A stretch of DNA of 64,000 nucleotides, from positions 313,501 through 377,500 of the forward strand of contig JACJYO010000007.1 in the NCBI GenBank assembly GCA_020636075.1, given 5' to 3'. The position numbers and the translations under genes were made by a program. Below are positions 9,252 through 17,259 of the stretch, piece after piece; within the stretch, counting starts at the first letter, position 1; every line of letters starts with the position of its first letter. The DNA comes from Lewinellaceae bacterium. Lineage in GTDB: Bacteria; Bacteroidota; Bacteroidia; Chitinophagales; Saprospiraceae. The notes beneath the pieces were generated by a model. The model did no database searches and was not told the DNA's origin. It was given only the letters and a program-made list of their open reading frames with translations.

Positions 9252-9284
9252 AACGTCGGCAGGGTTTTAAACCCTGCCGACGTT
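9252..9284. repeat. 33-bp REP-like palindrome, copy 1 (left of RAYT)
   Basis: A perfect palindrome with 16-bp arms (AACGTCGGCAGGGTTT and its complement) around one T. It is identical to the copy at 9973-10005, and the two bracket the transposase gene at 30 bp upstream and 8 bp downstream. It also lies just after the formate dehydrogenase stop codon, where it may stabilise or end the transcript. Confidence 0.9.
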
Positions 9285-9314
9285 CTATTATAAAGAAATA
9301 TAACACCTTTTACC

Positions 9315-9965
9315 ATGAAAAAACATACAAACCCAATGGCCCCCGGTGTCTTTTACCATGTGTATAACCGGGGCATCAACGGGGAAGATATTTTCAAGGA
9401 GGAGCGGAACTACCTGTATTTTCTCAATCAATACGCCAAGTATATTCAACCTGTCGCGGAGACCTATGCGTATTGTTTAATGAAAAATCATTTTCACCTG
9501 TTGGTACGGACGCGATCCGCGGAGGAGATTTTTCAAAATACAGCGACGACAAACGTCGGCAGGGTTCAAAACCCTGCCGACGTTACGAATGAAACAGAGG
9601 CGTCCAAACGCATCAGCAATCAATTTTCCAAACTCTTCAATAGTTACGCCCAAGCCATCAACAAATCCTTTAAGCGCACTGGTGGCTTGTTCGAAGAACC
9701 CTTCAGACGCATCGACATAGCAGATGAGACCTATCTGGTTCAACTGGTCTATTACATCCATGCGAATCCACAGAAACACGGGTTTGTTGAAAACTTTAGG
9801 GATTACCCGTACTCTTCTTACCGCACGCATTTATCAAAATTGGACACAAAACTGAACAGGTTAGAATTGTTACGCTGGTTTAGCGATAAAGATGGCTATC
9901 AGGAATACCACTTGCCGAATCAGGTATTGGCAGATTTGGCGAAGTTTGAAATTGAGTTTGATTGA
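9315..9965 (+). CDS. REP-associated tyrosine transposase (RAYT, Y1_Tnp/IS200-like family)
   Basis: A 216-residue protein of the Y1 HUH endonuclease superfamily. Its N-terminus (GVFYHVYNRGINGEDIF) and the metal-binding HUH motif His59-Phe-His61 (LMKNHFHLLVRT) are standard for RAYTs. The catalytic Tyr is probably Tyr111 (NSYAQAINKSFKRTGGLF), though this is tentative. A family-typical segment YIHANPQKHGFV follows. RAYTs cut and join single-stranded REP palindromes and are usually single-copy domesticated genes. The gene is flanked by identical 33-bp palindromes. Residues 80-90 (NVGRVQNPADV) are encoded by a further palindrome copy inserted in frame (9552-9584) in the variable region between the HUH motif and the Tyr helix. 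The frame is intact. Confidence 0.9.
   Translation: MKKHTNPMAPGVFYHVYNRGINGEDIFKEERNYLYFLNQYAKYIQPVAETYAYCLMKNHFHLLVRTRSAEEIFQNTATTNVGRVQNPADVTNETEASKRISNQFSKLFNSYAQAINKSFKRTGGLFEEPFRRIDIADETYLVQLVYYIHANPQKHGFVENFRDYPYSSYRTHLSKLDTKLNRLELLRWFSDKDGYQEYHLPNQVLADLAKFEIEFD
9552..9584. repeat. 33-bp REP-like palindrome, copy 2 (in frame inside RAYT)
   Basis: Same palindrome with 15-bp arms and a CAA loop. At 33 bp it is exactly 11 codons and in frame, so it is translated as NVGRVQNPADV without disrupting the transposase. Confidence 0.9.
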
Positions 9966-9972
9966 TGTAATT

Positions 9973-10005
9973 AACGTCGGCAGGGTTTTAAACCCTGCCG
10001 ACGTT
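9973..10005. repeat. 33-bp REP-like palindrome, copy 3 (right of RAYT)
   Basis: Identical to copy 1, 8 bp after the RAYT stop and 5 bp beyond the end of the convergent adenylate cyclase gene, so it may also serve as a bidirectional transcript end. Confidence 0.9.
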
Positions 10006-10009
10006 TGCA

Positions 10010-13000
10010 CTATTCCACAAAATACATATCCAAATCCCCCTTGCCTTTGGCGTTGACCTTGCCGCGGTACGTACACGGAAATTCTGCTTTTATCAGATCA
10101 TGGGTGTACGCCGATACGCAGATACGGCCGGAAACGCTGGCAGACTCCACCCGGGCGGCAATGTTGACCGTGTCGCCGAAGATGTCGTAGGTGTATTTCC
10201 GCTTTCCCACCACGCCGGTCGTGACGGCGCCGGAATGAATACCAATGCGGATTTCCCACTTGATCGAGTTGCTGACATTCCGTTTTTCCAGGTATTCGAT
10301 CATTTGCTTGCCAGCCCGCACACAGCGGGCGGCATGGTCGGGCACCGGGGTCGGCAGCCCGCACGCGGCGACATAGGCATCCCCGATCGTTTGTATCTTT
10401 TCCAGGCCTTCGGCCTCCATGATGTCGTCGAAGTGCTGGAAAATATCGTCCAGTTCCGCCACCAGTTTTTTGCCGGGAATGGAGGCTACGATATTGGTGA
10501 ACTCTTTGAAATCGGCAAACAGGATGCTGGCTTCCTCAAACCGCACGGGTCGGGTATGACCGGTTTGTTTGAGTTCTTCTGCTACTTCGGCGGGCAGGAT
10601 GTTGAGCAGCAGGGCGTCAGAGCGTTTTTGTTGTTTAAGTACTTCGGCGGTGCGTTCGGCAACTTTTTGCTCTAAAACAGCCCGTTGTTTCCTAAATTCT
10701 ATCGTTCGCCAGCGCACAATGGCGTAAATCAGGGCAATACCCAGGAGTGCATAAAACACCCGTGCCCACCAGCTGGCCCACCAGGGTGGACGAATGGTGA
10801 AAGTATATTCAAACGGCTCGCTCCAGTCCTGGCCGGCGCCGTAGGCCTTTACCTGAAAGGTGTAGGTACCATGGGGCAGATTCCGGTAGGTGATGTAAGG
10901 TTCCTGCTGTGGAATACTCCAGTCCTTATCCAGTCCTTTCATTTTGTAACTGAAGCGGATCTTTTGCGGCGCTGTCCAGTCGGTGGCGGAACAGTGAAAG
11001 GTCAGTAGGTTCAGGTCATAGGGCAAATTCAGGTTGACTGGGTAATTCTGAAATGCCGCTACGGAGTCGAAGGCCTGGCGCAGGGGCATGCCAAAGGAAA
11101 ACGTATTGGCGTAAGCCGTGTCAGCCAGTTTGCGGTAATCGACATACTGCTGGTTTACGTCAATATGGCTGAGCTGTACGCTGGGTGCCCCGGAAGGTAA
11201 TTGGAAGCGGTTGAGATCCAGCATGGTCAGGCCTTTGGGGCCGCCCCACCACATGCGGTTTTTGCTGTCGGGGCATACGCTGTTTGTCCAGAAATCAATT
11301 TGCTGCAAGCCATCGGCTTTGTCGAAATTAAAGATTTGGTAGCCACGCCATTTAGAGGCATGATTCGATGTGTTTTTCGCCGTGTCTGGTACCAACAGGC
11401 TTATACCGCGGCGTGTAGCTATCCAGATTTGATGTTGCCGGTCTTCCGCAATGGAATACACTTCGTCGTTGATCAAGCCATCTTTTGTGGTGCATTTAGC
11501 GTAGCCCTCCGGTATCTTGTCTACACCGGGTTTAAAGCGCCGGAGTCCGTTGTTCGTGCCGAACCAGATCCGGCCCTCGCTGTCTTCAAACAGGCAATGA
11601 AGTCTGTCGGTCTGTTGCCCGCCATTTTCCGGATAAAAAGTCGCGGTTCCGCTGATTCCGTCCGGGCCAGGCTGGAACCGGCAAAGGCCGGCATCCCAGG
11701 TTGCGAACCAAAGCGTCCCATTCCGGTCTTCCAGAATTGGAGCGGCGAGATAACCTGGCCAACCCTCGTCTTTCGTAAAATGAACAACCGAATTTTTGCC
11801 GTTTTTAAAGGGAGTAATTTTGGAGAAACCCCCAATTTTAGGGCCTAACCAGCTAAAGCTCCAGATGGCGCCCTGCCTGTCTTGTATTAATCCAAAGTCA
11901 TAATTCGGGAACATGCCTTGCTTTTGGGTGAAATAGGTGATTTGCCCCGGTTTGCCTTTTGTCGGTGGGACAATGACATTCATCAAGCCAGCGGCGGTAC
12001 AAATCAGGGCGCCGTTTTTATCCGCCAAAAGGTTGGTAACGTAATCGCCGGAAAGTCCTTCGTTCGACGTAATGTGCATAAAACGGCTACTTTCATTGCC
12101 GTCTCCCGGCGAAAATTGGCAAAGCCCCCCTAGGGTAGCCAGCCACAGATCGCCCTGTTTGTTTTCCAGTATTCTTCGGACGCTGTTTTGCAACAGACCA
12201 TTTTGCCGGGTTAATTGCGCGAAGCTGTTGACCGCTATCCGGTTTAAACCTCCCTGGGTACCGGCCCAAATGTTGGCCCGGTCATCTATCATAAGATCAT
12301 TGACCACATTATGCAACAGTCCATCCTTTTCAGTATACTGGGTGATATAGCCTCCCTGCTGTCCAGGCGCAGTGGGTGTGAACTGGTTTAAACCATTTTC
12401 CGTTCCAATCCAGATAATGCCGTTTCTGTCTTCTGTGATTGAACTAATTCTATTGTCGCTCAGGCCTTCATCGGTGGTAAAACAGGCGAGTGTTCCGCCG
12501 CTTCCCCCGGCATCCGGTGTAAACCGGTGTACACCTCCGCCCCAGGTACCCAGCCAGATGTTGCCCTTGCTGTCTTCAAAAATTTCGCTGACCCGGTTGT
12601 CGCGCAGGCCCTCCTTTTCCGTAATGGCCGTAAAACTGCCGCCGGTTCCGTCTGCATTTGGGGTATAGATCGTGACACCATACCCTTCAGCAGGCCAAGG
12701 CCAACCCGAGCTGCCGATCCAGATGTTTCCACGTTTGTCTTCGATTAGTTTCCCTGTGTAGTCTACTTTTAAGCCTTCTTTTTCAGTAAAAAAGATAAAG
12801 CGGCCTTCTCCGCCTGTGCGATCAGGGGTATAGCAGATCAGACCACTTGCGGTGCCGATCCAGATATTCCCCTGTTTGTCTTCCAGCAAGCATAAAATAC
12901 CGTTTGTCGGAAAATCTTCTTCCCGGGTAGTGAATTGGGTGAAACGTTGTCCATCGAACCGGCCCAACCCACTTCCAAGTGTGCCAAACCAAATATTGCC

Positions 13001-13681
13001 CCGGCTGTCTTCCTGAATGGCAGTGATGCGGGAATTGGACTTGATCTCCGGGTACAAGTATTTGGTCAGGCTGGTTCCGTCGTATCGCTCTATATCCAGT
13101 CCGACCGCATAACCCCACCACAGGTTGCCTCTGCTGTCTTCCATAATCGTGGAAACCCGATCGTCACTCAGGCCCTCTTCCACGCTGATATACTGGATAT
13201 TGTTGACGGCAGATTCTTTGATTTTCGGCGTTACCGATTGAACGATTCGCTTTTGTTCAAAGGGCACTTCTTTGCCCTTCACGGCAATCGTTTGCGGCAG
13301 CGGAACCCCGTCCTTGCCAGGAGTGATGACCGGTCGGTTGCCTGGTATTTGGACTATTTTCGGCAGACCGGTCGGGCGCCTATTGGTCAGGGCTTGTACG
13401 ACTTTTGGCTGGCCGCGCATGGGCACCGTTTGGGGTTTGGACAGGCTGTCGGGGTTAATGCGTTTGCCTTTGATCGGGATCGGCACGCCGATGGGCAAGG
13501 TGTCGCCATCGGGCGTTATGAATACGTTTTGGCCAGCCGTATCCTGTGCGGAATCCATTTGTTTGGATTCCGGGCCGCAGGCTGCCAAAATGAGGAGAAA
13601 AATGCCAAGGAAAAGGGATAGTGCACTGGTATCGGTACAGGCGTCAGGGCAATTGGAGGCTGATCTGAAAATTTTGTGCAT
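10010..13681 (-). CDS. Reg_prop beta-propeller / Y_Y_Y sensor fused to a class III adenylate cyclase
   Basis: A 1223-residue membrane sensor. The N-terminus has a hydrophobic run ending in a lipobox-like LAAC (Cys ~35), then a Pro/Val-rich linker, then about a dozen Reg_prop propeller repeats (pattern DRVSTIMEDSRGNLWWG, recurring about every 45-50 residues), a Y_Y_Y domain (GTYTFQVKAYG), one transmembrane helix (WARVFYALLGIALIYAIVRW), a short coiled coil, and a class III cyclase domain (~1047-1223). Metal-binding Asp1057 (FADFKEF) and Asp1101 (TIGDAY), purine-specifying Lys1095 and Asp1166 (YDIFGDTVN), and transition-state Asn1173 and Arg1177 are all present, predicting ATP rather than GTP use. 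Propeller sensors in this phylum usually carry histidine kinases; here the output is cAMP. A lipid-modified N-terminus in a protein that also has a TM helix is odd; the signal may simply be uncleaved or cleaved by signal peptidase I. Confidence 0.9.
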   Translation of the reverse strand: MHKIFRSASNCPDACTDTSALSLFLGIFLLILAACGPESKQMDSAQDTAGQNVFITPDGDTLPIGVPIPIKGKRINPDSLSKPQTVPMRGQPKVVQALTNRRPTGLPKIVQIPGNRPVITPGKDGVPLPQTIAVKGKEVPFEQKRIVQSVTPKIKESAVNNIQYISVEEGLSDDRVSTIMEDSRGNLWWGYAVGLDIERYDGTSLTKYLYPEIKSNSRITAIQEDSRGNIWFGTLGSGLGRFDGQRFTQFTTREEDFPTNGILCLLEDKQGNIWIGTASGLICYTPDRTGGEGRFIFFTEKEGLKVDYTGKLIEDKRGNIWIGSSGWPWPAEGYGVTIYTPNADGTGGSFTAITEKEGLRDNRVSEIFEDSKGNIWLGTWGGGVHRFTPDAGGSGGTLACFTTDEGLSDNRISSITEDRNGIIWIGTENGLNQFTPTAPGQQGGYITQYTEKDGLLHNVVNDLMIDDRANIWAGTQGGLNRIAVNSFAQLTRQNGLLQNSVRRILENKQGDLWLATLGGLCQFSPGDGNESSRFMHITSNEGLSGDYVTNLLADKNGALICTAAGLMNVIVPPTKGKPGQITYFTQKQGMFPNYDFGLIQDRQGAIWSFSWLGPKIGGFSKITPFKNGKNSVVHFTKDEGWPGYLAAPILEDRNGTLWFATWDAGLCRFQPGPDGISGTATFYPENGGQQTDRLHCLFEDSEGRIWFGTNNGLRRFKPGVDKIPEGYAKCTTKDGLINDEVYSIAEDRQHQIWIATRRGISLLVPDTAKNTSNHASKWRGYQIFNFDKADGLQQIDFWTNSVCPDSKNRMWWGGPKGLTMLDLNRFQLPSGAPSVQLSHIDVNQQYVDYRKLADTAYANTFSFGMPLRQAFDSVAAFQNYPVNLNLPYDLNLLTFHCSATDWTAPQKIRFSYKMKGLDKDWSIPQQEPYITYRNLPHGTYTFQVKAYGAGQDWSEPFEYTFTIRPPWWASWWARVFYALLGIALIYAIVRWRTIEFRKQRAVLEQKVAERTAEVLKQQKRSDALLLNILPAEVAEELKQTGHTRPVRFEEASILFADFKEFTNIVASIPGKKLVAELDDIFQHFDDIMEAEGLEKIQTIGDAYVAACGLPTPVPDHAARCVRAGKQMIEYLEKRNVSNSIKWEIRIGIHSGAVTTGVVGKRKYTYDIFGDTVNIAARVESASVSGRICVSAYTHDLIKAEFPCTYRGKVNAKGKGDLDMYFVE

Positions 13682-13851
13682 AGCGTTTTCAAGGGTGATT
13701 GGGGGAGGTGGTTGGTGGGTTCAAATATAAACGATTGTGATCTTTTGTTGGAAGGGTTCAAACCAATAGGCAAACCTCTAAATTCAGACTGGAATGTTTT
13801 CATTTTGAAGCTTTGGCCTATATTTAGGCACATTAAAACAAACACAGGATT

Positions 13852-14553
13852 ATGTCAACTGAAAAAGTATTCGAAGCCAGCCCCGAAAGTAAAGCCAGTG
13901 CAAAACAACTCCGCCTCTTTGCCATATTGGCCTGGGTACTGGCCATGGCAGGGCAAGTTTTTGCCATTTTAAAATTGATTCACGATGAAACGCTGGTATG
14001 GCTGATTGTCGCCATCGTGGTGATCCTGGCCCTGGCCATTACCGGCTCCTGGCTCTGGAAAAAAGCCAACCGCCTCGATCCCGCATCCGAACAGGACAAA
14101 GTGCGGTTTTTTGTCCAAAACCAGCTCGGCGCCATTTTGGGCGTGCTGGCATTTTTACCAATGGTTATTCTCATTCTGACCAACAAGGAGATCAGCGGAA
14201 AAACCAAGGGTATTGCCGGCGTGATCGCGGTAGTGGCTATGCTGGTGGCAGGAGTTACCGGTGTTGATTTTAACCCGCCGTCTGTTGAAAAATACACCAA
14301 GGAGATCAATGAACAGACCGGCACCTTGAAGAAACTTAACCTGAACACCGACCTGGTGTATTGGGCGCGGGAAGGCAACAAGTACCATATTTACGAGGAC
14401 TGCCAGCATATCAAAAACCGCGAAGGCGTGTCAAGCGGCACGGTCAAAGAAGTATGGGAAAAGAAAGGTATCTCCGAACTGTGCAAAACCTGCCAGGCGC
14501 GGGCTATGCGCGAGAACAATGTTTCTGAGGACGAGTTGAATAATCCTGGATAG
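13852..14553 (+). CDS. Membrane protein with C-terminal Cys/His putative zinc-binding motif
   Basis: A 233-residue protein I do not recognise by name. It has about four hydrophobic segments (~22-45, ~48-66, ~85-105, ~115-138), then a soluble tail. The tail contains YHIYEDCQHI ... LCKTCQARA, a Cys-x-His plus Cys-x2-Cys arrangement that could hold one Zn2+. Similar tails of the form CxHI ... GT ... LCxxC occur in Bacteroidota membrane proteins of unknown role. The gene is divergent from the propeller-cyclase and followed by two REP-like palindromes. Confidence 0.75.
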   Translation: MSTEKVFEASPESKASAKQLRLFAILAWVLAMAGQVFAILKLIHDETLVWLIVAIVVILALAITGSWLWKKANRLDPASEQDKVRFFVQNQLGAILGVLAFLPMVILILTNKEISGKTKGIAGVIAVVAMLVAGVTGVDFNPPSVEKYTKEINEQTGTLKKLNLNTDLVYWAREGNKYHIYEDCQHIKNREGVSSGTVKEVWEKKGISELCKTCQARAMRENNVSEDELNNPG

Positions 14554-14555
14554 AG

Positions 14556-14588
14556 CACGTCGGCAGGGTTCGAAACCCTGCCGACGTT
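14556..14588. repeat. 33-bp REP-like palindrome, copy 4
   Basis: Same element as at the RAYT locus with arms ACGTCGGCAGGGTTCG / CGAAACCCTGCCGACGT; the outermost A is changed to C. It begins 3 bp after the membrane protein stop codon and could serve as its transcription end. Confidence 0.9.
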
Positions 14589-14707
14589 TCCAATTAGTAT
14601 TGAACGCTCCCCAATACAGGCAATGTAACGGTGCTTTTACCAGGTCAGTGGTGCTGCCTGAAATAATTATCGGCCTGCTTCGCTGTTGTATTCCACCGGG
14701 ATTAGAT

Positions 14708-14740
14708 AACGTCGGAAGGGTTCTAAACCCTGCCGACGTT
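14708..14740. repeat. 33-bp REP-like palindrome, copy 5
   Basis: Same element with one stem mismatch (GTCGGAAGGG in the left arm). It lies 8 bp beyond the GH3 gene stop codon, between convergent genes. Copies 4 and 5 are 119 bp apart, and the sequence between them has no recognisable feature. Confidence 0.9.
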
Positions 14741-14748
14741 TCATTTTG

Positions 14749-17004
14749 CTACTTCAACACAAACCCGGCCTCCTGCACATCCCTCGAATTCGGCCCGACA
14801 AACACCCGGAAGGCCCCCGGCTCCAACAGCCAGTTGCCGTTTTCATCAAAAAAGCCAAGTTGCTGTGCCGGCAATTCAAACGCAACCCGTTGGGTTGCGC
14901 CGGCCGGAATAAGCCGCCGTTCGAAGGCTTTTAATTCTTTCACCGGCCGTACCCGCGAGGCTGCCACATCCCGGATGTACAATTGTGCGATTTCAATGCC
15001 ATCGCGCTCGCTGGTGTTGGTGATCGAAACGGAAACCCGCAAGGTATCATTCTGATTGATGCTGTTTTTGGCGACAGCCAGATCCGAATACGCAAAGCTG
15101 GAATAACTCATACCATAGCCAAAAGGGAAGAGTGGTGCGTTGGGAATATCGCGATAGCGCGATACCCAGAAATCGTTGGGGCCCTCATTGCCGTCGCGGT
15201 GCGGACGCCCGGTGTTGTAGTGGTTGTAGTACACCGGAATTTGGCCGACGGCGTAGGGAAAACTCATAACGGTTTTGGCGGAAGGGTTGACATCCCCGGA
15301 AAGGATGTCGGCCACAGCGTTGCCGTGTTGGGTGCCGCCGATCCAGGCGTAGAGGATGGCCGGCACATTTTTGACCACGTCCGTAAGTACCATTGGCCGG
15401 CCGGCCTGTACGACGACAGCCAGGGGTTTTCCGGTGGATTTAACCACGTTCAGGAGTTCAAGTTGGCCTTTGGCGGGATTGATGTCGGCTAGTGCGCGTG
15501 CCTCACCGGCCAGTTCGCCGTGCAGGCCAATGACAGCTACGACGACATCGGCATTCCGTGCTTTTTGCCGGATAACGGTTGCATCACCTGCGATGAAGGT
15601 GTTGGTTTTGTCATAACCCCGTACAAACTCGATGGTGGCTTCGGGGTACTTGTTTTTTAGCCCTGCCAAAATCGTCACGGTATGGCGGTGTTCACCCTGG
15701 CCTTTCCAGAAATCGAGCACTTCATCCTGGCTTTCGGCGAGATTCCCGACAACCAGTATGCTTTTCAGGTTTTTGCCTAGCGGCAAAATAGCGCCTTCGT
15801 TTTTGAGCAAAACCATGGAGTTGGCTGCCGCTTCGCGCGCTGCCTGCTGGTGCTGATCGGCCAGGAGTGCGGCTTTTTCGCGGGTGGGATTGTGGTAGCG
15901 GTATGGATCGTCGAAGAGGCCGAGTTTGAATTTCCAATACAACACCCGGCCTACGGCGTCGTTCAGGCGGGCTTCGGGTAGTTGGCCGCTGCGTACCAGG
16001 CTGGCCAGTTTTTGTTGAAAAACCCTGGATTCCATGTCCATATCGGAGCCGGCCATAAGGGCTTTTTCGACGGCATTGGCGGTGTCGGCTGCGTATCCGT
16101 GGGTGATCATTTCGCCAAAAGATGCCCAATCGGAAACTACGAAACCCTGAAAGCTCCATCGGGTTTTCAAAATATCTGTCACCAGAAATCGGTTGCCACT
16201 GGCTGGAATGCCGTCGAAAATGTTGAAGCTGTTCATCACCGCGGCAGCACCTGCACGCACGGCGGCTTCGTAGGGTGGCAGGTAGTAATTCCAGAGGGCA
16301 TAGCGCGACATATCCACGGTATTGTACTCCCGGCCGCCTTCAGGAGCGCCATACGCGGCAAAATGTTTTACGGTAGCGAGCACATGCTGATCGTCGAGCT
16401 TGCCTTGAAAACCCCGCACCCGGGCTGCCGAGAACTGCCCGCTGAGCCAGGGGTCTTCGCCGCTGCCTTCCATCACACGGCCCCAGCGCGGTTCGCGGGA
16501 GAGGTCCATCATGGGGGCGAAAGTCCAGTGGATACCGGCGGCTGAGGCTTCTTTTGCGGCAATGGCGGCGGCTTTTTCGGCAGCGGCAAGATCCCAACTG
16601 CAGGCTTCGGCCAGCGGAATGGGGAATATCGTTTTGTAGCCGTGGATGACGTCGTAGCCAAAGAGCAGAGGGATGCCGAGCCGGGTTTCTTCTACAGCAA
16701 TTTTTTGTACACGGCCGGTTTCTTCCGCGCCGGTTACGTTGAGGAAGGAACCGACTTGGCCCGTGCGGAGAAGGTCTAGTTTGCCAGTCTGGCCGGGGTC
16801 GGTAGCGGCTTGCGGGCCGGTGAGTACACCGCCGTTGAGTTGGTTGAGTTGGCCGGCTTTTTCCTCAATGGTCATGCGCGCCAACAGATCGTCAACACGT
16901 TGTTGGATAGACAAATCGGGGTTTTTGTAGGGATGCATGTTTTGGGCTTTCAAGGCGTGGGTGAGTAGCAAAAACAAAATTGTTGCGAAAAAACTTTTTG
17001 GCAT
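14749..17004 (-). CDS. Glycoside hydrolase family 3 beta-glucosidase (BglX-like), exported
   Basis: I start the protein at the ATG at 17004, which gives a clean signal peptide (MPKSFFATILFLLLTHALKA); an in-frame ATG 24 bp upstream would add eight residues before it. The 751-residue product has the GH3 N-terminal TIM barrel (RMTIEEKAGQL at ~43; LLFGYDVIHGYKTIFP at ~113; EPRWGRVMEGSGEDP at ~171; VKHFAAYG at ~212) with nucleophile Asp292 in GFVVSDWASF, the alpha/beta sandwich, and a C-terminal FN3-like domain. BglX-type enzymes hydrolyse beta-linked gluco-oligosaccharides in the periplasm. It is divergent from the TonB receptor, so a shared oligosaccharide-utilisation function is plausible. Confidence 0.92.
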   Translation of the reverse strand: MPKSFFATILFLLLTHALKAQNMHPYKNPDLSIQQRVDDLLARMTIEEKAGQLNQLNGGVLTGPQAATDPGQTGKLDLLRTGQVGSFLNVTGAEETGRVQKIAVEETRLGIPLLFGYDVIHGYKTIFPIPLAEACSWDLAAAEKAAAIAAKEASAAGIHWTFAPMMDLSREPRWGRVMEGSGEDPWLSGQFSAARVRGFQGKLDDQHVLATVKHFAAYGAPEGGREYNTVDMSRYALWNYYLPPYEAAVRAGAAAVMNSFNIFDGIPASGNRFLVTDILKTRWSFQGFVVSDWASFGEMITHGYAADTANAVEKALMAGSDMDMESRVFQQKLASLVRSGQLPEARLNDAVGRVLYWKFKLGLFDDPYRYHNPTREKAALLADQHQQAAREAAANSMVLLKNEGAILPLGKNLKSILVVGNLAESQDEVLDFWKGQGEHRHTVTILAGLKNKYPEATIEFVRGYDKTNTFIAGDATVIRQKARNADVVVAVIGLHGELAGEARALADINPAKGQLELLNVVKSTGKPLAVVVQAGRPMVLTDVVKNVPAILYAWIGGTQHGNAVADILSGDVNPSAKTVMSFPYAVGQIPVYYNHYNTGRPHRDGNEGPNDFWVSRYRDIPNAPLFPFGYGMSYSSFAYSDLAVAKNSINQNDTLRVSVSITNTSERDGIEIAQLYIRDVAASRVRPVKELKAFERRLIPAGATQRVAFELPAQQLGFFDENGNWLLEPGAFRVFVGPNSRDVQEAGFVLK

Positions 17005-17259
17005 GTTTGAGCAGATTAGCATGGTCAAAATGCGAATGTAAACAAATTGAACACCAGCCTTACCAGTTCACTCTGCCAGTACTTTACTGAATATTTGTGG
17101 GCAAAGCATATGGACTAAGTTTTATTTCCGCGAACTTCGATCAGGATTCCAATTTTTGGATTGGAATCAAATTTTCTTACTTTTTTTGCAAAGCAAACAG
17201 AGTTTTAGAAATTGTGCTGTTTCACGAAGTATTATCTGAAAACGAATCAATTGATGTGT

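Noticed and set aside
6590..9316. Long antisense frames opposite the formate dehydrogenase alpha gene
   Set aside because: They are in the mirrored frame of a strongly coding gene, have no family motif, and mirror its codon bias.
10685..11848. Frames opposite the propeller-cyclase gene
   Set aside because: Shadow frames of the repetitive propeller coding sequence without independent features.
9252..14740. Palindromes as a CRISPR array
   Set aside because: The copies are spaced irregularly (up to 4.5 kb), are palindromic themselves and lie around genes, with no spacer pattern or cas genes.
14600..15055. Rightward frame containing the translated palindrome
   Set aside because: It runs antisense into the GH3 gene and has no start context or family; the palindrome happens to be open in this frame.
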